A stretch of 64,000 nucleotides of DNA from Acidobacteriota bacterium (lineage in GTDB: Bacteria > Acidobacteriota > Holophagae > Thermotomaculales > Thermotomaculaceae), in the NCBI GenBank assembly GCA_013151025.1, contig JAADJC010000065.1, positions 1 to 64,000 of the forward strand, written 5' to 3'. The position numbers were made by a program, and so were the translations under genes. Below the pieces are notes generated by a model, which was given only the letters and a program-made list of their open reading frames with translations, was not told the origin of the DNA and made no database searches. The stretch's first letter is position 1, and each line of letters starts with the position of its first letter. Of the stretch, positions 44,541 to 53,363 are shown one piece after another.

Positions 44541-47501
44541 CTAAGGTAAGGAAGATATTACTTGTCGGATGGTCTCGGATAATTCTTTCATCTGAAAAGG
44601 TTTATTAACGACGCCTTGAAAACCGTGTTTGCGATATTGTGCCATGACCGGGTCATTGGCATAGCCGCTGGAAACAATGGCTTTTACGTCCGGCATTATC
44701 TTTCTGATCTCCAGAATAGTTTCTTTCCCACTGAGTCCCCCCGGAACAGTGAGATCAAGGATTACAAGATCGAAGGGTTCTCCTTGATCTACGCTTTTAC
44801 GAAATTGCTCAATTGCCTGCTCGCCATCCAGTGTTTCCATTACACGGTGTCCGAGAAAAGACAGCATTTCACCAAGGATCTCAAGGATGGCGTCTTCGTC
44901 ATCCATAATCAATATTTTCAATGGCGAAATCGGAGTACTGATGTTTATTGTCTCATCTCCGGTTTCAGTATCCAGAGTCTCATCCGTTGTGCTTACAAGA
45001 GCCGGCAACAGGATTGTGAATGTAGTTCCGGCGCCGGGCTTGGAGGCGACATCAATATATCCTTCATGACGCTTGACAATTGAATAAGCTGTGGACAACC
45101 CCAATCCATTTCCCTGTTTCTTGGTGGTGAAGTAGGGGTCGAAAACTTTTGCAAGGTATTTACCGGGGATTCCTACACCATAATCCCGAACAAAAATCCG
45201 GACGTATGGGCCATCAGGAAGAGTAGAATGTTCATAGATTTCTGTGTTTTCAGCCGCAATGTCAATGAGTCCGCCTTCCGGCATTGCCTGTATGGCGTTC
45301 AAGATAATATTCTGAATCACCTGGCTGATCTGACCTTCATCCGCGTTCAGGGTGTACAGACCCGGTGCAATAAAAAAACGGGGGCTGACGGATGCACCTG
45401 CCAATATGAAATTGGTAGTATCTTTGAGAAGATTTGCGACATCCATTTTTTTTCGGATGGGAGCGCCGCCCTTGGAGAAGGTAAGCAATTGACGAGCCAG
45501 ATCACGGGCTCTTATTGTTGCATTCTTGGCCTCCTGGATATTTATTGAGCTTTCTGCCGAATCAGATTTGATCATGGCCATATCCAGGTTTCCCATGATT
45601 GCGGTGAGCAGGTTGTTGAAATCATGAGCAATGCCGCCGGCCAGCAATCCGATGGATTCGAGTTTACGGGTTTTGAAAAGCTCTTCTTCCACCTTTTTTT
45701 TCTCTGTTTCGTCACGGAAAACCAAAACCACACCGATAATAGAGCCGGTTTTGTCCCGAATCGGGGCGCCTGAATCCGCAATGATATGTTCGGAACCGTC
45801 TTTACCCAGGAGAACCGTGTGGTTGGAGAGATTGACAATCTGGCCGTTTTCCATAACTGTTTCCACCGGGTTGTCTATGGGTTCCCGTGTCAGCTCATGG
45901 ACAATGGTAAACACTTTATTCACAGGCTGGCCCACCGCTTCCCTTTCATCCCATCCACACAGTTGGCTGGCCACGGGGTTCAGGAGAAGAATGCGTCCGG
46001 TATTGTCTGTGGCAATAACTGCGTCGCCAATAGACTGCAGGGTAATGCGAAGCCGTTCCTTTTCCTCTCGCAAGGCGTCTTGGCTCGTAATTTTATCGGT
46101 GATATCCATCGCTGTCCCCAGCGAACACCACTCGCCTTCATAAAGAATGCGTTGGGCGGAAAAATCGATCCATTTCGCTTCCCCGGTTTTTGTAATAATC
46201 TTAAAATTATAATGATCCGGAATGTTTTCTCCCTTGATCCGGGCGATTCCCCGTTGCTTAACCAGTTCCCGGTGGTCGGGATGGACCAGTTCCCAGAAGT
46301 TTTTATCATAAAATTCTTCTAGGGAGTAGCCCGATAATTCTATTGAAGCCGGGTTGGCGAAGATGAAGTTTTCGCGGTAGATAAAGATAGCAGCGGTAGT
46401 GTGGTCCGTCATGGCACGGAATTTTTCTTCACTTTCTTTTAATTTCTGTTCAGCTTTTTCCCTTCTTGTTATATCCCGAACCATGGCCATTATGTACTTC
46501 TTATCATTCAGTTCGATCCTTTTCAGCAGAACTTCTGCCGGAAACTCTGTACCGTCCTTCCGTTTGCCCATCCACTTGAAACCCGCCTGGCCTCTTTCCC
46601 AGGCAAGAAAGAACTGTTCCCTTGCCATGGCTTCGGAATAGCCTTCCCCACTAAGATCGTCTGCCATGGACAGTTGGGAAATCTCTTCCCTGCCAAAGCC
46701 GTACATCTCGGTAAATGTCTTATTTACCTGGAGAATTTCCCCGGTCCGGGTATGAAGAAAGAAGGCATCGGGAATGGTATCCATCAGGAACTGGTACCGG
46801 TTGCTTACGGTGACAATTTCTTCCTCACGCTTTCGAATCTGATCCACCATCGTATTAAATTCACTGGCAATGTGTTCAAATTCCTGTTTCTGGATCAATG
46901 ACAGTTTCTCGGAATAATCTCCGTCTGCAATCTCCTTCATACTTTCTCCCAATTCCAGAAGTGGCCGAAGGACGAAGCGCCGGAGCTGAAAAATAGAAGT
47001 CATCAGGACAGCAATGAGAAAAATCAATGACATGACAGCCATGATGGTTACAGTATGTCTGGCCCGGGCATGGGCAGGAAACAGGGAGAACATGATGGTT
47101 ACAGTGCCGATATTCATCTTATTGAAATAAACAGGTCGTGTCAGGGAGAACTGAAATTTGTTGTTTGTGGGATAAGAACCATGGACTTTTTCCATGACAA
47201 TGTGGCCCCTTTCATCGCGGATCTGTACACTATCAATGAGAGAATTATTAAGGAAAACGTCGGTGTATTGAGCCAGGGTGTCTTTGTCAAAGTTCCACAG
47301 TGGTCGGGAAAGAATGCCGGCGGCCTGTTCAATTAGGGCATTGCCCTCCTGGTGGAGACGGTTGATACTGCTCTGGTAGGTAAGGTTATATCCGGCAACG
47401 ACAGCAATGGATACGATGAGAAAGAGCCCAATACCCTGATACAGGGAGAAAGTACTGACAATGGACCTCAGGGGGAAATGAAATCGTTTACTTTTTGGCA
47501 T
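44541..47501 (-). CDS. Hybrid sensor histidine kinase (PAS-rich) with receiver
   Basis: 986 residues. Two transmembrane helices (about 15-40 and 145-170) flank a periplasmic loop. A HAMP domain (to about 230) and three PAS domains follow (YQFLMDTIPDAFFLH; AIFIYRENFIFANP; DAVIATDNTGRILL). The kinase core has the phospho-accepting His in GIAHDFNN and ATP-binding NAIQAM and GNGLGL boxes. The C-terminal receiver (about 865-986) has its phospho-Asp in ILDLTVPGG. No DNA-binding output is attached, so it phosphorelays to another protein. Its start overlaps a periplasmic binding-protein gene, which may feed ligand to the periplasmic loop. Confidence 0.9.
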   Translation of the reverse strand: MPKSKRFHFPLRSIVSTFSLYQGIGLFLIVSIAVVAGYNLTYQSSINRLHQEGNALIEQAAGILSRPLWNFDKDTLAQYTDVFLNNSLIDSVQIRDERGHIVMEKVHGSYPTNNKFQFSLTRPVYFNKMNIGTVTIMFSLFPAHARARHTVTIMAVMSLIFLIAVLMTSIFQLRRFVLRPLLELGESMKEIADGDYSEKLSLIQKQEFEHIASEFNTMVDQIRKREEEIVTVSNRYQFLMDTIPDAFFLHTRTGEILQVNKTFTEMYGFGREEISQLSMADDLSGEGYSEAMAREQFFLAWERGQAGFKWMGKRKDGTEFPAEVLLKRIELNDKKYIMAMVRDITRREKAEQKLKESEEKFRAMTDHTTAAIFIYRENFIFANPASIELSGYSLEEFYDKNFWELVHPDHRELVKQRGIARIKGENIPDHYNFKIITKTGEAKWIDFSAQRILYEGEWCSLGTAMDITDKITSQDALREEKERLRITLQSIGDAVIATDNTGRILLLNPVASQLCGWDEREAVGQPVNKVFTIVHELTREPIDNPVETVMENGQIVNLSNHTVLLGKDGSEHIIADSGAPIRDKTGSIIGVVLVFRDETEKKKVEEELFKTRKLESIGLLAGGIAHDFNNLLTAIMGNLDMAMIKSDSAESSINIQEAKNATIRARDLARQLLTFSKGGAPIRKKMDVANLLKDTTNFILAGASVSPRFFIAPGLYTLNADEGQISQVIQNIILNAIQAMPEGGLIDIAAENTEIYEHSTLPDGPYVRIFVRDYGVGIPGKYLAKVFDPYFTTKKQGNGLGLSTAYSIVKRHEGYIDVASKPGAGTTFTILLPALVSTTDETLDTETGDETINISTPISPLKILIMDDEDAILEILGEMLSFLGHRVMETLDGEQAIEQFRKSVDQGEPFDLVILDLTVPGGLSGKETILEIRKIMPDVKAIVSSGYANDPVMAQYRKHGFQGVVNKPFQMKELSETIRQVISSLP

Positions 47502-48315
47502 TGATCAAGCCCTGTTTCAATCTGTTCAGGAGTCGGCCGAACATGATGTTCTGAATTTCTCCACTCATGCTCAGGGTTTCAACCACCCGGTCAATCTGAA
47601 TCCTGACACTTTCGGGTACAGCGGGGCTGTATCCGATGTAAGCCTTGGATACGGGCAGGCAGGCGAGGCAGAACTCAATCTGATTTTCAATGCCCATCTC
47701 CAGAACAACAGTTCCCGTACTGCTCAAGGGGTCCACGATGGCATCCAGTCTGCCACGGAGAAGTTTCTGTACATTGCTGGCAGGAGTCGGAGCGCTTCGA
47801 TCTATAAGCATTTTTTTATCTATCCCCGGCTGCATCAGAACCGGTTTTCCGCGAACAACGCCGATACGTTTTCCCTTCAGTGAAGACAGGTCCTTATAGG
47901 GAAAGGTATGTTTTTTCAGCATCCACAGTACATTAGGTACGGTGTACAGGGGGACATGACTGTATCGAATCCCGCTTTTTTGCCGTTCAGGGGACATTCC
48001 GAGCCCGAGATAGGCTTGATACCGGTTTTGGGCCAGTTCGTCAATGCATCGGCCGATGGGTAGTTCTCCCTGCCTTGTGATGCGGTAGCGGAGTTGAATC
48101 CCCATGGGTTTCAAGTCCCGGTTCAGCACCAGCAGAAGGCGCAGGCGAACCCCGTGTAGCTGTCCAGCCCGATCCAGCCGGAGCTGTCCGACGGAACGGT
48201 GAACAGGCATATAGAGAATAATCATATCCGGGCGTGACCCTTGAGGTGTACGGTCTGCAGCAAATGAGAGAGCCATGATATACATAATGAAAAGGGGTAC
48301 AATTATTCTCTTCAT
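47488..48315 (-). CDS. Periplasmic solute-binding-like protein (SBP family 3 type)
   Basis: 275 residues with a signal peptide (MKRIIVPLFIMYIMALSFAA). The fold resembles SBP_bac_3: KGKRIGVVRGKP, LRGRLDAIVDPLSS, and AYIGYSPAVPESV. It lacks a transporter partner and overlaps the hybrid kinase gene by 14 bases. A sensory role, binding an amino-acid-like ligand for the kinase, is more likely than uptake. No catalytic residues. Confidence 0.75.
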   Translation of the reverse strand: MKRIIVPLFIMYIMALSFAADRTPQGSRPDMIILYMPVHRSVGQLRLDRAGQLHGVRLRLLLVLNRDLKPMGIQLRYRITRQGELPIGRCIDELAQNRYQAYLGLGMSPERQKSGIRYSHVPLYTVPNVLWMLKKHTFPYKDLSSLKGKRIGVVRGKPVLMQPGIDKKMLIDRSAPTPASNVQKLLRGRLDAIVDPLSSTGTVVLEMGIENQIEFCLACLPVSKAYIGYSPAVPESVRIQIDRVVETLSMSGEIQNIMFGRLLNRLKQGLINAKK

Positions 48316-48536
48316 TCTTTCCTGCCCTCCTGATTATACGTTTATTCACTCCAACTAATTGTATCGCATTTGGAGGAAAAACAAAATCGTTCGTTTCCTT
48401 CTTCGTTTTCTTTTTTTGTGAGAACATAAACAGTGGAGTATAAAAAATACACATAATATAGATTTATTTGCTAACTTCATGTACAAGCTGAACCCTTATG
48501 AGAATAGAACGCCGACACAACCGTAGCAACGAAAAT

Positions 48537-48552
48537 CCACAAGATATTGTGT
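48537..48552 (+). promoter_or_regulatory. Candidate NrdR box 1
   Basis: CCACAAGATATTGTGT (48537-48552) matches the NrdR-box consensus ACACWATATATWGTGT at 14 of 16 positions. It abuts the -35 of the nrdD promoter. A weaker box lies 32 bases downstream, the spacing typical of NrdR tandem sites. Confidence 0.6.
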
Positions 48553-48580
48553 TGACATGCTGGAATGCCCACCATATAAT
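48552..48580 (+). promoter_or_regulatory. Consensus sigma-70 promoter of nrdD-nrdG
   Basis: TTGACA (48552-48557), exactly 17 bases, TATAAT (48575-48580); both hexamers are perfect. It lies 34 bases ahead of the nrdD ATG. The gap 48316-48614 otherwise holds A/T-rich divergent leader sequence for the binding-protein gene. Confidence 0.75.
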
Positions 48581-48584
48581 GAAT
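48569..48584 (+). promoter_or_regulatory. Candidate NrdR box 2 (weak)
   Basis: CCACCATATAATGAAT (48569-48584) matches the NrdR consensus at 11 of 16 positions and covers the -10. Its start is 32 bases after that of box 1, which puts both on the same DNA face as in known nrd operators. Confidence 0.4.
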
Positions 48585-48614
48585 CGTAATGAAAACAATC
48601 ATTCGGAGGGGCGA

Positions 48615-49049
48615 ATGAAGCCAAAAGAGAAAAGCGAATTGCGTTTGAACACGTTGAAACCTGTCAGCCAGGTGATCCGACGGGACAATGGGTCTGCTCC
48701 TTTTGACGAACAACGGATTTTCAAAGCCATTCTTCAGGCAGGGGAAGCTACTGGTGAATTTCGGGATGTGGAAGCGGCAAAGTTGACTACTATGGTTCGA
48801 CGAATTCTGAACCATCGTTTTGCAGGCCAGGATGTCCACATTGAAGACATTCAGGACATGGTGGAAGAAGCGTTGATTATGTCCGGTTATGTTCGGACGG
48901 TTCGCAGCTATATTCGGTACCGGGAAAAACATCGTGAACTTCGTCAGGATCGGAAGGCGGCTGTTGAAGCGATTTCCACGGTCAATGAATACCTGGACAG
49001 GCTGGACTGGCGGGTGAATGCCAATGCCAATATTCCCTGGGGGGTTTGA
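48615..49049 (+). CDS. nrdD: Anaerobic ribonucleotide reductase NrdD, N-terminal fragment (frameshift)
   Basis: 144 residues from the ATG at 48615 (GGAGGGG upstream). It holds the ATP-cone allosteric domain: VIRRDNGSAPFDEQRIFKAI and IEDIQDMVEEALIMSGY. It ends NANIPWGV at a TGA. The expected continuation (G-G-L-x-x-N-S-A-G-K, then TANYWL) starts immediately in the +1 frame. The junction is a run of six G (49039-49044); a seventh G would join the frames without a missing residue. See the second fragment. Confidence 0.9.
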   Translation: MKPKEKSELRLNTLKPVSQVIRRDNGSAPFDEQRIFKAILQAGEATGEFRDVEAAKLTTMVRRILNHRFAGQDVHIEDIQDMVEEALIMSGYVRTVRSYIRYREKHRELRQDRKAAVEAISTVNEYLDRLDWRVNANANIPWGV

Positions 49050-50758
49050 TTTTGAACTCGGCAGGGAAAATCACGGCCAACTACTGGCTGTCCCACGTGT
49101 ACACACCGGAAATCGGTGCGGCTCACAGGGAGGGCGATTTTCACATTCACGATCTGGACATGTTGTCCGGCTACTGTGCGGGATGGTCCCTCCGAATGCT
49201 GCTGGAAGAGGGGTTCAACGGTGTACAGGGGAAAATTGAAGCGAATCCACCCAAACATCTTTCTTCCGCATTGGGGCAGATGGTTAATTTTCTTGGCTCA
49301 TTGCAGAATGAATGGGCTGGCGCCCAGGCCTTCAGTTCCTTTGATACTTACCTGGCGCCATTTGTGCGTCTGGATAAGCTGTCTGAGCAGGAAGTGACGC
49401 AGGAGATTCAGGAATTTATTTACAACCTGAATGTTCCGTCCAGATGGGGTACGCAGACTCCATTTACAAATCTCACATTTGACTGGGTTTGTCCGGATGA
49501 TCTTGCGGGGAAAACGCCTTTGATTGGCGGGGAGCCCGCTTCGTTTGTTTATGGGGACCTGCAGAAAGAAATGGACGTGATCAACCAGGCCTTCATCAAA
49601 GTCATGCTGGATGGCGATCGCCGGGGCCGGGTATTTACCTTTCCCATCCCGACCTACAACATTACGAAAGACTTTGACTGGGAACATCCCAATACGGAAC
49701 TTCTATTCGAAATGACAGCCAAATACGGTCTGCCGTATTTCCAGAATTTTCTGAATTCCGAGCTGAATCCAAGTATGATTCGTTCCATGTGTTGTCGCTT
49801 GCAATTGGACTTGCGGGAACTGTTGAAGCGGGGGAACGGCCTGTTCGGCTCAGCCGAGCAAACCGGTTCTATCGGCGTTGTGACGGTAAACCTCCCTCGC
49901 CTGGGCTACGTGTGCAGGAATGATTTCGGCAGCCTGTTGAAACGATTGGACCGGTTGATGGAACTGGCAAAGGACAGTCTTGAAACCAAGAGAAAAGTGG
50001 TATCCCGGTTGATGGAAAACGGTCTTTTCCCTTTTTCCAAGCACTTTCTCGGGTCTTTTCGCAACCATTTTTCCACCATCGGCATCAACGGAATGAACGA
50101 ATGTGTACGTAATTTCACCGATAATCGTCATGATGTGACAGATAGCTGGGGAATTGGATTCGCAGAAAAGATCCTCCACCACATGCGGGGAAAACTGGTT
50201 GAATTTCAAGAGGAAACGGGTCACCTGTACAATCTGGAAGCCAGCCCTGCAGAAGGGACAACCTACCGCCTGGCCAAAGAAGACCGGAAACATTTTCCGG
50301 ACATTCTGCAGGCCGGTACACCGGACGCACCGTATTACACCAATTCCAGCCAGCTTCCTGCGGGGTTTACTGATGACCCTTTCCTGGCGTTGTCGCTGCA
50401 GGATAAATTGCAGACCCTGTACACCGGTGGTACGGTTCTCCATCTTTACATGGCAGAGCGGGTATCTTCCGCTTCGGTGTGTAAAAGGATTGTAAAAAAC
50501 GCGTTGACAAAGTTTCGATTGCCGTACATTACCATTACCCCGACCTTTTCCACCTGCCCCAGGCATGGGTATCTCCGGGGCGAACAGGAAATGTGCCCGA
50601 AGTGTGCTGAAGAAGGGCTGGAACAGCCATGTGAAATCTGGACCCGGGTCATGGGCTATCACCGGCCGGTTTCCCAGTTCAATAAAGGGAAGAAGTCGGA
50701 GTACAGGGAAAGAATATGCTTCACGGAACAAGCGGTACGGCAGCGGGGCGAGCTGTAG
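49046..50758 (+). CDS. nrdD: Anaerobic ribonucleotide reductase NrdD, catalytic fragment (frameshift)
   Basis: 570 residues, the body of class III reductase: HREGDFHIHDLDMLSGYC, NLNVPSRWGTQTPF, IPTYNIT, and IGINGMNEC. The zinc site (CPRHGYLRGEQEMCPKC) and the glycyl-radical loop (RVMGYHRPVSQFN) are intact, so the enzyme would work if joined to its ATP-cone. It reduces ribonucleoside triphosphates to deoxy forms under anoxia, after activation by NrdG. The interrupted join is either an assembly error, a pseudogene, or slippage at a homopolymer. Its end overlaps nrdG by 43 bases. Confidence 0.92.
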   Translation: MILNSAGKITANYWLSHVYTPEIGAAHREGDFHIHDLDMLSGYCAGWSLRMLLEEGFNGVQGKIEANPPKHLSSALGQMVNFLGSLQNEWAGAQAFSSFDTYLAPFVRLDKLSEQEVTQEIQEFIYNLNVPSRWGTQTPFTNLTFDWVCPDDLAGKTPLIGGEPASFVYGDLQKEMDVINQAFIKVMLDGDRRGRVFTFPIPTYNITKDFDWEHPNTELLFEMTAKYGLPYFQNFLNSELNPSMIRSMCCRLQLDLRELLKRGNGLFGSAEQTGSIGVVTVNLPRLGYVCRNDFGSLLKRLDRLMELAKDSLETKRKVVSRLMENGLFPFSKHFLGSFRNHFSTIGINGMNECVRNFTDNRHDVTDSWGIGFAEKILHHMRGKLVEFQEETGHLYNLEASPAEGTTYRLAKEDRKHFPDILQAGTPDAPYYTNSSQLPAGFTDDPFLALSLQDKLQTLYTGGTVLHLYMAERVSSASVCKRIVKNALTKFRLPYITITPTFSTCPRHGYLRGEQEMCPKCAEEGLEQPCEIWTRVMGYHRPVSQFNKGKKSEYRERICFTEQAVRQRGEL

Positions 50759-51429
50759 TCCCCATTGGCGGTGTCACCCCCTTCTCCACGCTGGATTGCC
50801 CGGGGAGCATTTCCTGTGTTTTCTACTTTCAGGGGTGTCCCTTTCGCTGTCCGTACTGCCACAATGCCGAATTTCAGGATGTGAATCCGGCTCTCTACAA
50901 AGTTTCGGATTTTGTGGAGTTTCTCTGGCCCAGGAAAGGATTTCTGGAAGCCGTTGTGTTCAGCGGGGGCGAACCGCTTCTTTTCCCGCAGGCCCTGAGA
51001 AAGTTGACAAAACTGGCAATGGACGAAGGGTTTGAAGTGGCACTTCACACATCCGGTTTCGCGCCGGAAGTATTAAAAAAATATGTGGATGACTTTCCGG
51101 TGAAATGGGTTGGCATTGATTTGAAAGCCTCTCTGAAAGATTACCCCCTTGCCACCGGGACAGAAAAGAACTTCTTCGGGGAGGCTGCGAAAAGCATCCA
51201 TATCTTAGAGGAGTCCAGAATTTCCTATGAGGTTCGAACCACCATTTTCCCCGCGCTTCTGGAAAATGGCAGGCTGGAAGCACTGATCAAAAGCGCGCAG
51301 AACCTTGGAGTGGGCCGGACAGTATGGCAGGTGTACTGCCGGGATGGAAAGCCGGACCCGGAAGTCAAAAGACGGGTTATTGAATTTGTCCGTAATGGAA
51401 AACTTGAAGCCTTTGTCCAGGTACGGTAG
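50716..51429 (+). CDS. nrdG: Anaerobic ribonucleotide reductase activase NrdG
   Basis: 237 residues. Radical-SAM Cys triad GCPFRCPYCHN (C-x3-C-x2-C) and SGGEPLL. It generates the glycyl radical on NrdD with SAM. The 43-base overlap with nrdD suggests coupled translation. Variants of this family also activate other glycyl-radical enzymes; the adjacent nrdD makes NrdG the best call. Confidence 0.93.
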   Translation: MLHGTSGTAAGRAVVPIGGVTPFSTLDCPGSISCVFYFQGCPFRCPYCHNAEFQDVNPALYKVSDFVEFLWPRKGFLEAVVFSGGEPLLFPQALRKLTKLAMDEGFEVALHTSGFAPEVLKKYVDDFPVKWVGIDLKASLKDYPLATGTEKNFFGEAAKSIHILEESRISYEVRTTIFPALLENGRLEALIKSAQNLGVGRTVWQVYCRDGKPDPEVKRRVIEFVRNGKLEAFVQVR

Positions 51430-51469
51430 ACTGTCTCCTTGGCGGGGTACCCGCTGACCGGAGGCGGAA

Positions 51470-52279
51470 TTGATAGATTTTATCGGCAGTGACATCGGCG
51501 GTACATTGACAGACAAAAACGGAGAAATCAGTCCCCGGACCCGGGACGTGGCCGCCCGGCTTCCGGTCTCATTATGCCTTGTGACCGGATTTAACCGCCA
51601 CGTGGCCTTCTCGTACCGGGACCAATTCAAATCCGAAAATCTTTATCTGATTGCGCAAAATGGAAGTTTTGCCTACCGGGGCAGGGAACTCCTGTTCTCA
51701 AACCTGCTGGATGCGGCCCTTGTGGAAGACATCGTCACCTTTATCCTCAGCGCGGATTGTGTTGCCAGGGTATTTTGCACTGACAACAAGGTATGTTGCC
51801 TGGTTCCGGATGGGTACAATCGCCGGATTCGCCGCTGGGATGAGCCGATTTATCATTACTTCAACCGGCCGATTTCGGAAATTCCGGCACAGGTAATTCA
51901 GGTTGGAATCTTTGAACCGGTGGAAATCATCCGGGAACTCATCGGCCCCGCGGCGGAAACATTCAAAGAGGTGTGCATGGAAGGCCCGTTGCTCTATGGA
52001 ACGCATCAATGGCTGGAGTTCAACCACCCGCAGGCAAAAAAAGAGCATGCCTTTCCCCGGCTGCTGGAGATGCTGGGAATTTCACTGGAAAATGCCATGT
52101 ACTGCGGGGACAACTACAACGACCTGCCGCTGATGAAAAAGGTGGGGTACCCGGTTGCTGTGGGGGATGCCGTGCCCGAAGTCCGTGCCATTGCGAAGAA
52201 AGTGACGGCTCCGGGATTTACCGACGGCATTGCGGAATTCCTGGCGAAAGAATTCCGCCTGAAGCCCGGGGGGCAATGA
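51470..52279 (+). CDS. HAD-superfamily (Cof-like) phosphatase, atypical motif I
   Basis: 269 residues from a TTG with GGAGG upstream. Cof-type HAD layout with C2 cap; motif IV is CGDNYNDLPLMKKVG. Motif I reads SDIGGTLTD, where the usual DxDGT has Gly at the second Asp, the general acid/base. Phosphatase activity may be reduced or altered. Substrate unknown. It overlaps the PHP gene by four bases and follows nrdG by 40. Confidence 0.8.
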   Translation: MIDFIGSDIGGTLTDKNGEISPRTRDVAARLPVSLCLVTGFNRHVAFSYRDQFKSENLYLIAQNGSFAYRGRELLFSNLLDAALVEDIVTFILSADCVARVFCTDNKVCCLVPDGYNRRIRRWDEPIYHYFNRPISEIPAQVIQVGIFEPVEIIRELIGPAAETFKEVCMEGPLLYGTHQWLEFNHPQAKKEHAFPRLLEMLGISLENAMYCGDNYNDLPLMKKVGYPVAVGDAVPEVRAIAKKVTAPGFTDGIAEFLAKEFRLKPGGQ

Positions 52280-53133
52280 TGAAAAAGATTGATTTGCACA
52301 CCCACTCCACCGCTTCAGACGGTTCTTATTCACCGGAGAAATTGCCGTTTCTGGCGATTCATGCCGGCCTTTCCGCCATCGCGTTGACAGACCACGACAC
52401 GGTGGACGGGCTGGCCCCATTTCTCACAGCCTGCAAAAAGGCGGGGGTTGAAGGTGTCGGCGGTATTGAAATCAGCAGCCGATGGCACTTCTCCGGCGAA
52501 GTGCACGTACTGGGTTATTTTGTGAACCCCGGGGATGCTGAATTTCGCAAACGGCTGGAATATCTCCAGCAGGCCAGGGAAGATCGGAACGCCCTGATGA
52601 TTCGAAAGTTGCAGTCCCTGGGAATTGATGTGACATTGGAAGAATGGCAGATGTTGGCGGGCGGTGAAATTGTGGGGCGTCCCCATCTGGCACACCTGCT
52701 GATAAAAAAAGGTGTGTGCCGGGACATGAGAGAAGCATTCGGCAAATACATCGGAACAGACGGCGTTGCCTTTGTTCCAAAAGAGAAGCTTACAAGCGTT
52801 GAGGCAGTACGGTTCCTGCGGGAATTTTCAGTGGCACCGGTACTGGCACATCCAGGCCTGCTGAAACTAGACACCGATACCCTTCTTCGTTTTCTCATGG
52901 AATTGAAGGACAACGGGCTGGTGGGAGTGGAATGCACCCATTCCGACCACGATGGAAAAACCACAAGAAAGCTGCTGGAACTGGCAATACGGCTGGAACT
53001 CGCCCCGACAGGGGGCTCTGACTTTCATGGAACACCCAAGCCCCACGTTCGTCTCGGAGTTCCGGAAGTGCCATACAGCTACCTTTTAGGCCTGAAAGTA
53101 GGCTTTTCCCGTCATTTCAGAGAAACCCTTTGA
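52276..53133 (+). CDS. PHP-domain phosphoesterase (TrpH/RNase AM-like)
   Basis: 285 residues from the ATG at 52276, which overlaps the HAD stop as ATGA. PHP metal-site motifs: DLHTHSTASDG, LTDHDTVDG, GIEIS, LAHPG, ECTHSDHD, and GGSDFHG. This layout matches the YciV/RNase AM group, which hydrolyses 3',5'-bisphosphonucleotides or 5' ends of short RNA. The exact substrate is not readable. A region with no gene but a sigma-54 promoter follows. Confidence 0.88.
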   Translation: MMKKIDLHTHSTASDGSYSPEKLPFLAIHAGLSAIALTDHDTVDGLAPFLTACKKAGVEGVGGIEISSRWHFSGEVHVLGYFVNPGDAEFRKRLEYLQQAREDRNALMIRKLQSLGIDVTLEEWQMLAGGEIVGRPHLAHLLIKKGVCRDMREAFGKYIGTDGVAFVPKEKLTSVEAVRFLREFSVAPVLAHPGLLKLDTDTLLRFLMELKDNGLVGVECTHSDHDGKTTRKLLELAIRLELAPTGGSDFHGTPKPHVRLGVPEVPYSYLLGLKVGFSRHFRETL

Positions 53134-53160
53134 AAACTTCCTGGTTCTGGTGTAGAAAAA

Positions 53161-53189
53161 TACCACAAACGGCGTAAAATACCACAAAC
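53161..53189 (+). promoter_or_regulatory. Two TACCACAAAC direct repeats upstream of a sigma-54 promoter
   Basis: TACCACAAAC occurs at 53161-53170 and 53180-53189, 19 bases apart, 135-165 bases before the sigma-54 promoter. The half CCACAAA is the inverse of TTTGTGG found in the palindrome at 59039-59050. Such spacing suits enhancer sites of a sigma-54 activator. Proposed, not demonstrated. Confidence 0.4.
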
Positions 53190-53323
53190 AAATCAATTAT
53201 AAGAAAATAAAACGGAAAAAACTGTATATACGGAAATATGAGGTAGAATCCAACAAACCGCGAACTTTTCGGATAGCTGTGAAAAAACGTCTAACACGTA
53301 GAAAAAAAAATAGTTGAACAGGT

Positions 53324-53339
53324 TGGCATCATCCTTGCT
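53324..53339 (+). promoter_or_regulatory. Sigma-54 promoter before the GcvH-like gene
   Basis: TGGCAT (53324-53329), five bases, TTGCT (53335-53339): the GG and GC pairs are 12 bases apart, as in the -24/-12 consensus TGGCAC-N5-TTGCA/T. It lies 24 bases before the GcvH-like ATG. Confidence 0.85.
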
Positions 53340-53363
53340 TAATAAAACGGCAGGAGGTGTGAG

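Noticed and set aside
49850-50731. 293-codon minus-strand frame inside nrdD
   Set aside because: Antisense to the conserved catalytic region of NrdD; no start context.
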